64,000 nucleotides of DNA from Allium sativum (GCA_030737875.1 CM060909.1:392841565-392905564), one strand, 5' to 3'; positions 47,917-59,513 are shown, counted from the first letter of the stretch. Translations and numbers: made by a program. Notes: generated from the letters alone by a model not told the origin.

Positions 47917-48241
47917 AAATGGGCCTTAGATAAATAAAGCAAATTTGGGCCTTTTCTCTTTTCCTCTTGGTTCTTTGACAAGCTTCCCTTGATTTGAGAT
48001 GTGCATGGCCTTTTTATCAATCATTTACTTGTCCAACAGCAACTAGATGTGGGATCTTCATCTACAATTCTTCAAAATGTAAATATATAGCAATCTGATC
48101 TCTATTTCTCTACTTTTCTGGTTGCATGCGGGCTGGGTTGGAATATCTGTAAAAGTAACAAAACAATACCCAAGTAATATTTATTTATATACAAAAGATA
48201 AGATATAAGGGCATAAAATAAACACATTTCTATGTCAATCA
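47900..48241 (-). repeat. Element D LTR c (partial, about 342 bp)
   Basis: It matches 39452-39793 and ends in the same GTCAATCA, followed by the TSD CCACT. The PBS-side 600 bp, including the TATA box, is lost in the deletion. Confidence 0.93.
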
Positions 48242-48246
48242 CCACT
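48242..48246. repeat. Right TSD of element D (CCACT)
   Basis: Exact copy of 38845-38849 directly after the terminal CA. Confidence 0.96.
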
Positions 48247-49937
48247 CAAACTTCAAAAGCCCACTGACCCGTATTACTCTTCTTCTTCCTGCTAACACAG
48301 ACCGCTCCTCCCAATTACCACAGCCATTGTCGATCCTTCCTTTCGATCCATCTCTTCACATACTCCATTAACCCAAAAAGGAACACCACCACAACCCTCC
48401 TCTTTCAATCCTCTTTCACCCAACACCCACTTTGTTAAACTCGCACCACCCTACACACGTCCGAACTGATGACCTCCTCCGACGCCGATCTCAGTCCTCT
48501 CACAATAAAGTTGATGACGTTTATGGCATCACCCTCCATGAAACAGAACCCGTCTTCTGTATCTTCATTTTCCACATCAAAAGGAGCCACAAGTATTCAT
48601 TTTCACAGGCCATTACTGTGTCCACGTGGTACTCCATTACCCCATAAATCAACAAACAAACATCACCAATCTTCATCCTTCCGTGAATCCCATCCACCTG
48701 GCACCCCAAGTCATTTCCGCAATCATACTTCACCAAAACTCCACACAGTCCATCCCTTTTCTACTCCATACTAATTCACGTTACCACCCCACGCATACTC
48801 CCTATTCCCTTCATACTATACGCAGCATGTATGCCTCACTGGCCCGAGAAAAGGATCAGCACCCTCACTCACGAAAATGTTTAAGGAATAAACTGTTGGC
48901 AGCGCTTTCATTGACTGTGAGGAAAAAGATTAGGTTAGAGAGGAGTGTGGTGTATTTATATCTTGTTATTTTAGTTTGTATGTATTAGAGTCTTCCACGT
49001 TTTACTGAGAATAAAGAAGTGGCAGTGAGAAAAGAGGAGTGCGTGGATCATGCAGCACCAAGGAAGGGAGACCGTGAGTAAGAAACACCATTATATGATA
49101 TAAAGGATTCGCCACACTCATTAATTAAACTTTGCGAACGTACGGACTGCTATCGACAGAAATAAAAATATTATTGGGATGAGCAAGATGCCACGATCCC
49201 AAAAATATAATAATACCGGTTGATTAACTCATATTTTGAAACCTCAAAATGTTGATTTCAAGGTGCGAAATACTTCAAATAAAAAGTCGCTTATTAAATT
49301 AATTAAAAATTACAGTAAAATTCTTAAAATTAAATTATCGTTATGTCTCAAAAGAACCTTGTCTAAATTCAAACCCGATATTCAAATATATTGAAAACCC
49401 TTTTATAACGTAAATAAAGCGTTGCAAATTATAAAGGAATTCCACAGCGACCTTTCTAAAATTTGATTTGGACGTAAATCAAAATCTACCCGACGAAATC
49501 CATTTTTTTCTCTTCCATTAGAAAAATATAATCCACCAGCTCCACACGTTTCTTGTTTCACAGAAATCCGATTTAAAACGAACCTTGTACATTCAGTTGA
49601 AGTTCGAATCACCAATTTACGAACTGCAGCGCCATTTCGAGCTCGTTTTTAATTATATTTATAATATGATTTATACGTTCAACCATTGTTAATTAAATAT
49701 ATTCGTTATCATAAATCAAATTTTAAACTGAATTATATATATTTTGAATTTCCCAATTCACACCATATCGCCATTCCAGCCAATTCTGATTATTTCAGAA
49801 TTAAATATATTATTTAATTATTATATAAATTAAATATTCCTTATTATTTAATTCAACGACCATTTTATTCTCTAAATCACCTTTTAAATAATTAAATTAA
49901 TTAATTATTATATCGCTGAAAAATGCGGGTCATTACA
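48247..49937 (-). repeat. Element C 5' LTR, right segment
   Basis: Homologous to 18949-20637 at high identity and ending GCGGGTCATTACA. It contains the GC-rich leader, the leader ORF copy (48521-48736, minus) and the TATA-like ATATAAATA (about 48953-48961, minus). Confidence 0.92.
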
Positions 49938-49942
49938 TTGAT
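49938..49942. repeat. Right TSD of element C (TTGAT)
   Basis: Exact copy of 15903-15907 after the terminal CA of the C LTR. Confidence 0.93.
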
Positions 49943-52900
49943 ATTACAAATATAAGTTTAAATAGAGTTTAATCGACTTATATTAGATATCAATTCGTAA
50001 ACCTAGCGCAACACTATCAGAATCTTAATGTAAATGTTTTGATGGTTTCTAAGGGTATTCGTCCAACGTTTGAAATTTTTATATCGAATATTCAAAGATT
50101 AACTCTACCCAAACTCATTCCTTTAAAATTCCAAACTTCCAATATCTTACTTAAAATAGAAATTCTTTAAATAAATTTCCATACGGAATAATTTTAGTTC
50201 TTTAAAATCCTTCAAAATGTTTAGCAAAACCATTTTACAATAGTTACAATCTTAGTCTTCAAAATCTAGTTGTTTCCAAAGGATGTTATAACGTTACCTA
50301 AATGCTATAAAATAGCCCCTTTAAATCAAATTTATCCAAATCATTCGAAATTCAAATATATCAGCTTTAACCACTTTTAAATAATAAAATAAGATTTATC
50401 ATGATTTTTTTTTCCAAATTTTTTTTAATAATTTTTAAAAACCTGTTTTATTTAATTTTCTATTACGGTCGTCGAACTGCACGTATAGCAACCTTTTCAA
50501 ATTTTGTTTTCAACATAACTTGAAAACCATATGTCGAAATTTGAAAATTTCTTTTCTATTTAGAAGTTATCATTAATCAAAATCTATCGTTCCTTGTTTC
50601 ACATTGATTCGATTCAAAATGTTCAAGATATAGTTACTTGAAAACCATAATCGATATTAACGAACTGTCACTACGCGACACGATATATTCAAGTTATATA
50701 ACGCTTTAATATAAATAGTCTAAATCCTTCCAAAACAACTTAAATTTCATACTTGAACCTTTAAAACAATAATCCAAATAATATTTTATATTCTTACTCG
50801 AGTTCCAAAATCAGTTTTTCTTCAAAATCATCGTTTCGAACTTTCAAATATTCATTTCGAATTAGACCAAAAACTTAAAATAATATTTTTTTTCAAATCT
50901 CGTCCAATTACTCAAAACTAATCGTTAATGCTGAAAACATATTACAATCATTTCGACCTATATTTCAAAACCAATTTAATTTCAAAATCGTTTACATGAA
51001 CATTGATTTTTAGATTTTCAAGTGATAAAAAAATCTAATTTATTTGCATGAAACAAATCCATTTAATCAGAACTCAATACAATCTTTTCCAACTCGTTTA
51101 ATTTTTTTTCTTCAAAGGGCATCATAAAATAATGAAATTAAAGATATATAAAAATTTCAATATCACTTTACTGTTTAAATTTCAAACTTATTTCGACTTC
51201 GAGAGTCCAAAATTAACTTAGAACCCTTTTCTTCTTTTTCGTTTCTATCTTCAAAGACAGTCGTTAATTAGTCACAACTTAGATTTTCAAACCACTTGAA
51301 AACTAAATTCAACTAAACTTTCAAATATTTTAATATTTAATAAGTGGTACATGGGAAGGAGAATTTAAATCGATAAATCCATAACTACGGTGTGTGTGTT
51401 TTCATACAATCAAAATTAACCACATAATCGACCATATAACCGGCATGAAACATGCATTGTCAATACAACCATTTAAAACAACCAATCAGTTTTATGCAAG
51501 CGTTACATTTAATAATGCTCAAAGTGTTCCAACTATATGTCATCCATCTCCGACTGCATAAAACAAATAATTCATGAACACGCATTATACCACTAACGCG
51601 TCTAGACATACAATTTATATTTGCAACCATTACAACATTAAGAATCCTACTCACATGGCAACCTTATCTACAAATTTTATAACGTTATTTCTATAACTAG
51701 TGATCAACCATTCATGGAAACAAATACCACACATATCCATCAAAATACTCAGTGTATCATAACTTTACATCATATTAAATAATACTAAAATTTAAATTCA
51801 AGGGTTCTCACCTTCATTCTCCTACTTTCCGAATACCATATTAGCCCCAACAACTCCGAATAATCACGCATACTTTTTCACGAACAATGCTACGTGCTTT
51901 TGTTTCAAAATACATGTATATATATAAATCTATAATTAATACATGGTTATTAAGTGTACAGGAAACCATACACTAGTTATTATTCCAACACACAACAATA
52001 GGGTCATACCGAACAAAGGAGTCTGGGCGGATCCGAGTTGTTGCTGGTGGTTCTGCCTTGCCGACGTGGCCGAGAAGAGAGAAAAGGTGGCGGAAAGTGG
52101 GGTGTGTGCTATTCTAACGGGGAAGACAGCGGCTGTTACAGAGAAAAGAGAGAGATGTGGCCTTGCGACGGAAAGGGTTGGCCTGTGACAGGGTACCGGG
52201 GTTCGTTACAGTCAACGACGATGTCTGCAAGGTGGTGCGGCAAGGTTCAGCTGGGTGGAGGAGGCCGAATTGTTTTGGAAGTGGAGAAGGTCATGGGTTT
52301 TCTGACGGTCAGAGGTCTAGGTGGATGGTGGCAACGCAGATGAAGTGGTGTGCTATGGTAAAGGGGTTCCGGCTATTTTTCTCGTGGGAGGAGCTGGAGC
52401 GGTTGGTGGCACTGAGTGGAGGCGTGTGGCGATGCAGATGGGAGAGGTGGCCACGGGAAAGGAGGTGTGGTATGGGCGAGGTGGCTTGGCGACCTGAAGT
52501 GGTGGTTGAAGGTGAGCGGTATAGTGGTGGTTGAGATGGGAGGTGATGGTTTGCGGTGAAGTGCTTGGCGTGGCGGTGGAGCTTGGAGTTGACGAGGCGG
52601 GGAGAGAGCGGGTACAGAAAAAGTTGAGCAAAAATTTTGGGAAAGAGAAGTTTGCATGAACAGATGGGTTTAAATTCTTTTGAGGATGGTAATAATGAAA
52701 TGAGAGAGTGGACCAAAATAAAGTGATGATAGAGTAACGTTGCGCACCCTTCAAGTAAGGATTTTAAGGGAAATTTTATTTTTCCAAATATGACACTTGG
52801 CACACCCTATTCATGCATAAGGACACATAATTTTTATTTAAAATTCAACCAATGCATGTTGACAAAATATCTCATTTACTTATTTGTTTATTTTTGATTT

Positions 52901-53603
52901 TTAGTGACATCTTTGTAACATTTATATTTGTAACCAATTACAAACATTTACATATGCATAAATTCAAAACATTATTTAAAAATATATGCTACTTCTAAAA
53001 TTTATATTAACCAAAATAATTATAGGCCTATAAGTACTTAACAATCCTAATAAAATTTATATATAAACATCATAAGTTGTAAAAATTTATAATTCACCAA
53101 TTTTCATCAGTAAATAAAATACTATGTATATATATCTTAACCAATGTAAATCTAAATAAAATTTCAAATATATATATTTAATCCAATTATCATATGTTAT
53201 CAAATAATATTACTTAAAAATTGTATATATACTTATGTTACCAATTATAAATCGAAAATAAAATTTTAAATATTTATAAAAATCCATATCTTGTAATATA
53301 ATCATCATAAATATTAAAATTCGAAATATAATATCTTTATACTTTACAAATCATATTCTTATACTAATAAAAATATAGCTCGCCAAAATTAGATAATATT
53401 AACACAAAATAAATTTTGTAAACCAAACATATCCTTAAATAAATTTACTTTTACAAATCATTTTTATAAACAAAATATATATCAAACCAAAATATATAGC
53501 TTATTAAATCAATATCTGTACTTAAATCTTAAGAATTTTATATTTATATATAGATGGTCCAACTTATACAATAAAAATTCCATTAAAATCTTGGGTTGTT
53601 ACA
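49943..53603 (-). mobile_element. Element E LTR, right segment
   Basis: It continues the LTR from 15907 after element C and ends ...TTGGGTTGTTACA at 53603, the same terminal form as A (rc TGTAACAACCC). The sequence after 53603 is not a PPT, so this is the outer 5' boundary of E or of a solo LTR. A GC-rich block (about 52020-52640) occupies the place of the leaders of A, B and C. With 14250-15907 the LTR is at least 5.3 kb, so E is a fourth giant-LTR family. The ORFs in the GC-rich block (for example 52038-52343 plus, 52309-52803 minus) overlap on both strands and look compositional. Confidence 0.75.
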
Positions 53604-55031
53604 AAGAGTATTCCCATTTTGTATAGGACCATCTACATGGAATAACAAGATAACACATTGTCAATTTTTGACTTCATGAATCTAGCTCTTGCAACTAAGA
53701 GGGTCGTAATCAGCCCTGCTACAGTTGAATTTTCTTTTGATGTTGTAAAGAATATGGGAGGTGGTATAAATCAAACAACAAGAGCTAAAGGATTATATAG
53801 TAAAGTATTTTAGAAGTTTTCAAGGATGTGCTATATGTAAATATAACTAATTTTGATGATTTATGTGTTGAGAATGGAAAGCATTTTATGGAAACAAGAA
53901 GAATAAAAAGCACTATTGTGGTGCTTGATTCCATAAAGTCGAAGTATAAGAAACATAAATGAGTATTATAGGGAGAAATCTTGCTTCAAAAGTTAAAAAC
54001 ACTCAAGTTATTATTATGTTTTAGTGCAATGTCTATTTTAAGATTATTATTACAAATAATAACTTAAGAATAAAGTCACTGAGGATTTAGAAGAAAATAA
54101 ATAACATACATATATATTTATAGTTGTCTCTTTAACAATAAATATAAACATATAAAGTGAATTATATTATATTTTTGTAAGTAGTTATTGAAATTTCAAT
54201 TATATTGTTTGAATTTGTTTGATGTTTTTGTTATGTTGTCATTTAGATAGGTTTCTATTTTCTATTTCTATTATGAAAAAATTAGTTTACTATTGTTCAT
54301 TAAGAAATAGTAATGTTGATTCATGAATAAATTCAAACTTTTATGGAAATAAAGATCTTAATGCCTAATATATAACTTATCCCTACTTATGCTAAAATAA
54401 CTTTTATAATGATGTCTCAAATTTTGGTTTAGTAATTAATATATTTATATGTTTCGACTTAATAAGTAATTCTAGATTGAGACTTTGTAAAAAAAGAAAA
54501 TATTTTATTGATAATCTAAATTACTTCAAATGTGTTATTTTATGAACCAACACTAAAGAAAAGTTTAATGATAGGAAATGCAACATTTTTTGAGGATGTT
54601 GAATTTTAGGAGGGGGAGGGGAGAAATAAAGTATGATCATTATCATTTTTTTTAGCATAGCTAATGATCTATAACACTTATTATTATAACAAATAATAAT
54701 TACAATAAGTACAGGAGTGTGGCATATAACTAGACTGCTAGTTCGGTTTTTAAAGTGTATTGTCCACTACATACAGATTTTATAGTGGTCCGTCCGCTCA
54801 TCTACACTGGATTAAAGAACAGGAGTTGTTATAATACTAGACTACTCTAATTTCTCCACGCAGGGAGAGTATTACATAGCTTATTGCATACTACAAAGTA
54901 GTGAATTACATTAAGTAATACAGTACACATCAGTCATACATCAATAGAGGCTATACACTGTTTAAAGAAACAGCAACACAACTCAACAAAGAAGTATAGC
55001 CGAACCTTATAGCATAATGTTACAACATTGC
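53604..55031. other. Unrecognised AT-rich sequence
   Basis: The first 400 bp contain short plus-strand open stretches (for example around 53671-53811, reading ISPATVEFSFDVVKNMGG) interrupted by stops. This suggests a decayed coding fragment, but I do not recognise it. The remainder is AT-rich with no ORF, repeat or terminus I can assign. AAGAG (53604-53608) could be the TSD of E. Confidence 0.4.
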
Positions 55032-55039
55032 TTTTTAGT

Positions 55040-55452
55040 CAGGGCCGGCCCTGGCCTAGTGCCAGCAGTGTGGCTGCACAGGGCCCATTAGGTCAGGGGG
55101 CCCATAAAAAAAACTATATTACTTTTACTAGAGCAAGGAGATATTTAACTTGTACTAGATAGAATTGTTGAAAGAATGAATCTAGGTGGTGGATTGTATG
55201 TAAGCATGTAGAAAGGATTGAATCTAATGGGACCTATGGGATTATGCATGCTTATCATATTATCCTTTGTATGACCTAATGGGCCCTATGGGTAAAAACT
55301 TTATAAATTTACTGAGACACGTAATTTTTCCAATGGAGATGCACAGTAGAAAAAGCACATTTTCACTTAACTTCAATTTCATTTTAAAAAAAAATTAAAG
55401 GTCCAAAATTTTCTTCCCGTACTAGGCCTACAAATACTCAGGGCCGGCCCTG
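55040..55452. mobile_element. hAT-like non-autonomous DNA element (413 bp)
   Basis: The termini CAGGGCCGGCCCTG (55040-55053 and 55439-55452) are 14-bp inverted repeats and each is itself a palindrome. The flanks TTTTTAGT (55032-55039) and TTTGTAGT (55453-55460) match at 7 of 8 bases, as expected for an 8-bp hAT TSD. The CAGGGCCGGC start is common in plant hAT elements. The interior has no transposase ORF, but repeats GGGCCC-containing segments (GGGCCCATTAGG, AATGGGCCCTATGG). Confidence 0.8.
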
Positions 55453-55536
55453 TTTGTAGTTCTAACATAAGGGAACAATAGTAACGATCCTTGCAGTTTT
55501 TTGAAAACATGACTTATCTTCTGACATACGATCCAT

Positions 55537-55541
55537 TGAAC
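55537..55541. repeat. Left TSD of the copia element (TGAAC)
   Basis: TGAAC precedes TGTTGGAAG at 55542 and is repeated exactly at 62336-62340 after ...AGAATAACA. Confidence 0.85.
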
Positions 55542-56037
55542 TGTTGGAAGAATGAATAAATGGTTAAGGCAAAGTTTGGAAAAATCATTTAGTCCCACAT
55601 CGGGGAAAAACTAGCATCTATGCCACTACTTATATTAAGGCATGTTATGTTATTACAAAAGAAAGAGAAGATGGAAGAGAGAGACAATGGCATGAACAAA
55701 GCATGCATATATTTCATATTAAATTAAACGGGTCAAAGATAAGGGCCTTGGCCCTTGGGGCTATTGGGGTCTCGTGATCGATTGGGCCTCCGGATGCGGA
55801 TGGGCTCGCTGCACAACAAAACGGTTGTTTTTTGAATTCGGCCATGCAAACGCTAACGGAAGTATCTGTTGGTAAAGGGTCGCAACCTTTCCAACAGTCA
55901 CAGCCGTTGCAATTCAAACAGGAGCCCCTATTCCTAAAAAGTTGCCTCTTCGCCGTTTATATAAAGGCCTGCGAAAATCAAATCAATACACTGATTATTT
56001 TCTGACCTTCTCTCCTCTTGTTCCGTTTCTCTCCTCT
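55542..56037 (+). repeat. copia 5' LTR, first part
   Basis: It matches the 3' LTR (61543 onward) for about 460 bp, including TCCCACATCGGGG and the CTTATATAAAGG TATA region (55955-55966). It then diverges and at 56038 joins an inverted LTR end. Confidence 0.85.
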
Positions 56038-56419
56038 TGTTAGAAACAGTAACTAGAATCGTCTGAAAACCGTTTCTATGAACAGTAACGCCTTCAAGCG
56101 TTAGCAATACTGATTCAATGGTATTGCAAATTGCAACAACAAAGTTCAGTCACAAGTGTGCAAGGGAATGCACTGGAACAATAAATATTCAGAAAAGAGA
56201 AGAAGACAGTACCGAGTAATGTCCGAGTCCAACGAGTGATGTTCCCTTGAAACGAAATTGCTCCCTCTGCAGCGCGTAAGGTTGTCGAGCAATCGTCTCC
56301 CAAGGGTGAAACGGAACTGTCTTTGCGATGGTGCGCTACACTCGTAGAGCCACGACGAACGCAAGGTAGTTGTTTAATTGCAGAACCGAGTAACGAGGAG
56401 GAAGATAAAGAGAACAGAA
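56038..56419 (-). repeat. Inverted LTR 3' half
   Basis: It starts TGTTAGAAAC, which is the reverse complement of the LTR end GTTTCTAACA. Read on minus it follows the order of the 3' LTR middle and end (CTACCTTGCGTTCGTCGT ... TTGGACTCGGACA ... CTAACA). The LTR end is therefore flipped relative to its own start. Confidence 0.7.
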
Positions 56420-56497
56420 TTGAATGACGTTCTCCACGTTCCAGAAATCCGTAAGAACCTGATTTCAGGATCGTTGCTCAGCAAGCACGGTTTCTAA
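56420..56497 (+). pseudogene. copia protease C-terminal fragment
   Basis: It encodes [24 protein letters not shown] sequence ending in HGF, the post-protease segment of copia polyproteins. The minus-strand copy is at the left end of 58066-58572. It then runs into LTR-terminal bases (TAACA). Confidence 0.8.
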
Positions 56498-57283
56498 CAA
56501 TCTTGAAACGAAATTTCTTGTTGGTAAGTTAGAGGTTCATTTTCTATCATATATGCATAGAAATCAGGTCCAAAGGATTTCGAGGACCTTTGTCGCTTGC
56601 TCCTTCTTGGTTCCTCTATCTCAGTTTCATCATTCATTTCTCTTTGATCAACATTATCCTTGGGAGTATCTGAATCTCTTGGCCTCTTTTGAACACTAGT
56701 TTCAATAGAGGTTTTTAGAGGATAAATGTGTTCAAAGAATCTTGCATTTCGAGACTCGATAATGGTGTTTTCATGAATGTCATCAATTTCAGATTTGTAC
56801 ACCAAAAATCGATATGCACTACTATTATGAGCATATCCAATGAATATGCAATCTATAGTCTTTGGTCCAATTTTGACCTTTTTCGGTTTTGGTATTTCTA
56901 CTTTGGCAAGACACCCCCACACTTTCAAGTATTTGTAGGATGGTGGTCTGTTATTCCAAAGTTCATGTGGAGATTTAGATGTTTTCTTTCGTGGTATTTT
57001 ATTCAAAATATGATTTGCCGAAAGAATAGCTTCTCCCCAAAAATTATCTGGCAATCAAGGACTAATTAGTAAGGCATTCATCATTTCTTTAAGAGTTCTG
57101 TTTTTCCATTTGGCTATACCATTGGATTAAGGTGAATACGGGGTTGTAGTTTGATGTATAATTCCATGCTCAGCACAAAATTCCTCAAACGGAGACTCGT
57201 ATTCTCCTCCTCTATCACTTCTTAAAGATTTTATTTTCTTATTGAGTTGATTCTCAACTTCTGCCTTATACTGTTTAAACCCG
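56498..57283 (-). pseudogene. copia integrase fragment
   Basis: On minus it reads LRSDRGGEYESPFEEFC (catalytic core with the second Asp), HQTTTPYSP, then PDNFWGEAILSANHILN and WGCLAKVEIP, IFIGYAHNSSAYRF and the acidic C-terminal region EPRRSKRQRSSKSF. Frame stops lie after PYSP (57126 region) and before LPDNFW (57055 region). The zinc-binding N-terminus and first catalytic Asp are missing. The integrase acts on LTR-ended cDNA to insert it; this copy is dead. Its last 200 bp are duplicated at 59514-59715. Confidence 0.9.
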
Positions 57284-57700
57284 TCGGAGAATAGGATAAG
57301 CTAGGCTTTTAATGATGTCTATACTATGGTGTTATAAAGAACCAAGTGGAGTATTACGGGATACTCTCAATAGAATCACCTATGTGAGTGCGAAGGTGCC
57401 GCTTCAAGAAGAATTGTAAGGTCGAATTCTTCAAGCACTCATGAAACCAAGGCGGTGTTCATGGCAAAAACGAACACAAACAGAGAACCAAGGGGTTAAA
57501 GAGCATTTATCATGTGTTATCTTTATAGACTTACACAAACGGCTTACAGTTCAAAGACAGTCTAGTCTACTGATTCGCCAGTTACTTATAACGATAAAAC
57601 ACTAGGAAAAGTTCAAGGCCTCTGTGCTACTTTTACTGATATGATAAATGTTACACAAAATTGCAGAACAGATTATATAATACTCATTCATGTGGGGGAT
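57284..57700 (+). other. copia 3' untranslated segment with PPT (copy 1)
   Basis: It matches 61122-61542 (both start near CCCGTCGGAGAATAGG) and ends in the PPT CATGTGGGGGAT before an LTR start. It lies here without its RT-RNase H, directly joined to inverted integrase. Confidence 0.8.
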
Positions 57701-58059
57701 TGTTGGAAATGAATGAGTAACACCTTTGCCACTACTTATACTAAGGCTTGATAAGTTATTACAAAAGAAAGAGGAGATGGAAGAAAGAGGCAATGGCATG
57801 AACTATGGCATGATAAAAATTCATGTTAATATTTAAAGGGTCAAAGATAAGGGCCTTGGGGCTCTTGGGGTCTGATGATCGATTGGGCCTCCGATGGGCT
57901 GCGCTGCGGAAAACGTCATATTTTTTAAATCGGCCGCGCAAATGCCAACGATGATCTCTGTTGGTAAAGGGTCGCAACCTTTCCAACAGTCGTAGCCGTT
58001 GCAGTTCAAATAGAAGCCCATGTTCATGAAAAAGTGCCTCTTCCACCCTATATAAAGGT
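57701..58059 (+). repeat. copia LTR start, variant copy (truncated)
   Basis: It starts TGTTGGAAATGAATG, a diverged version of the outer LTRs, with CCCTATATAAAGG near its end. It is truncated just after the TATA region and joined to inverted protease sequence. Confidence 0.8.
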
Positions 58060-58065
58060 AGATTG

Positions 58066-59256
58066 TTAGAAACCGTGCTTGCTGAGCAACAATCCTGAAG
58101 TCAGGTTCTTGCGGATTTCTGGAACGTGGAGAACGTCATTCAATTTTAGTTCCTTTACAGAAGTTAACTTCAGTACAATCTTTCCCTTGCCTTCAACCTT
58201 TGATGCAGACGAGTTACCCATGAATAGTTGCTCGTTATCAGTGGCAGGTTTGTAGGTTGTAAACATCCACTTGTTGGCACATATATGACGAGTGGCTCCT
58301 GTGTCTAGAAACCACTCCTTGTTGTTGCCAACAAGGTTGAATTCAGAAACAACTGCACACAAATCCATATCTGTGACATCCTCTGAATTTCCTGCCATAT
58401 TTGCTTCAAGTTTCTTCTTTTTTGGCGCACGACACACTGCTGCTTTGTGGCCCTTCTTCCCACAATTATGGCAAGATCCTTGAAATTTCTTTTGTTTCTT
58501 TGCATTAGGATTCTGCTTGCGCTTTCTTTTATTTGTCTTTTCATCCTCAACCACGTTGGCTTTTGCCTGCAATGAACTGGTAGCCTTTTTCTCTGATTTT
58601 CTGTTGTTTTCTTCGATTCACAAATGAACAATCAGATCCTCCATGGTCATTTCCTTGCGCTTATGCTTTAAATAGTTTTTGAAATCCTTCCATGATGGAG
58701 GCAACTTTTCGATAGCGGCAGCCACTTGGAATGACTCACTTAACACCATCTTTTCATCGTGAATTTCATGAATGATAACTTGGAGTTCTTGAATCTGACT
58801 GACGACTGTTTTGGAATCGACCATTTTGAAGTCAAGAAACTTTCCGACAATGAATTTCTTCATTCCGGAATCTTCAGTCTTGTACTTCTTTTCAAGTGAT
58901 AACCAGAGAACCTTTGCAGTCTCAACGGTACAATATACATTATATAAACTGTTATCTAAATCGTTGAGAATGTAATTCTTACAGATGAAGTCAGAATTCT
59001 TCCATGCAGTAAAAGCCTCGACTTTGGTGGCGTCTGGCTCTAATTCTTCAACAAACGGTGGATCCTCCATAATGTATTTGGCCAGGCCCAAGGTTGTTAG
59101 GTAGAAAAGCGTCTTCTGTTGCCAGCATTTGAAATCCTAGCTATTAAACTTCTTTGGTCTCTCGCCATGCGAATATAGGACAGTTGGTGGAACCAGAGGC
59201 AAAGCCGGTGGCATAGTCTGTGTCGGCACAGATTTGTTGTTGCTGTTTTGAGACAT
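58066..59256 (-). pseudogene. copia gag-protease
   Basis: The start ATG at 59256-59254 reads MSQNSNNKSVPTQ. Gag core follows (DFKCWQQKTLFYLTTLGLAK, AAAIEKLPPSWKDFKNYLKH), then a CCHC zinc knuckle ([14 protein letters not shown]), then the aspartic protease active site ([12 protein letters not shown]). Gag forms the particle and binds RNA; the protease cleaves the polyprotein. In-frame stops lie at 59137-59139 (TAG) and 58618-58620 (TGA, where related proteins have Arg). It is truncated after HGF at the left end. Upstream on minus there is TTTGTTTGCAG just before the start, an acceptor-like sequence. Confidence 0.9.
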
Positions 59257-59258
59257 TG

Positions 59259-59513
59259 TCGTCTGCAAACAAAAGCAACAATCAACAATTTCGTTTCAAT
59301 ATAACAACACTCGCTGGACTCGGACATTACTGGGTACTGTTTTCTTCTCTTTCTCTGAATATTTATCGTTCCAGTGCAATCCCTTGCATACTTGTGACTG
59401 AACTTTGTTGTTGCAATTTGCAATACCATTGAATCAGTATTGATAACGCTTGAAGGCGTTACTGTTCATAGAAACGGTTTTCAGACGTTTCTAGTGATCG
59501 GTTTCTAACAATC
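59259..59513 (+). repeat. LTR 3' end, plus orientation
   Basis: It runs GGACTCGGACATTACTGGGT ... GATCGGTTTCTAACA. It is the same LTR end found inverted at 56038-56375, here in the direct orientation but abutting the gag start head-to-head. Confidence 0.65.

Larger units (their letters stand above)
38850..48241 (-). mobile_element. Element D: Athila-like non-autonomous element, tandem LTR-int-LTR-int-LTR
   Basis: Flanked by a perfect 5-bp TSD (CCACT). Order on plus: LTR a (38850-39793), internal copy 1 (39794-44843), LTR b (44844-45787), internal copy 2 truncated (45788-about 47899), partial LTR c (about 47900-48241). LTRs a and b are both 944 bp, TG...CA, and nearly identical. The PBS matches tRNA-Asp and the PPT (AAGTGTGGGGGTATT) is of the Athila type. 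The only long ORF is an Asn/Glu/Phe-rich protein, and there is no gag-pol. The tandem form implies recombination between LTRs of two copies, then a deletion. Confidence 0.93.
15908..49937 (-). mobile_element. Element C: giant-LTR element, split by A and D
   Basis: The LTRs are 15908-20637 (4730 bp) and 35801-49937. The latter comes to about 4.74 kb once element D (38850-48241) and its duplicated CCACT are removed. Both start TGTAACGACCCGG and end GCGGGTCATTACA. The element has a 5-bp TSD (TTGAT). The interior (20638-21334 plus 34997-35800, about 1.5 kb) has a PPT at the left and a PBS at the right, so the element runs on the minus strand. It encodes no gag-pol and carries element A inside. 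Without A and D the element would be about 11 kb. Confidence 0.92.

Noticed and set aside
52038..52803. Gly/Trp-rich plus ORFs and Pro/Ser/His-rich minus ORFs in E
   Set aside because: They overlap on opposite strands in a GC-rich block that matches the leader position of other giant LTRs; compositional.
58060..59513. DNA transposon with TGTTAGAAACCG inverted ends carrying gag-protease
   Set aside because: The inverted ends are explained by the copia LTR terminus (GTTTCTAACA) and its inverted copy; no TSD is found directly outside.
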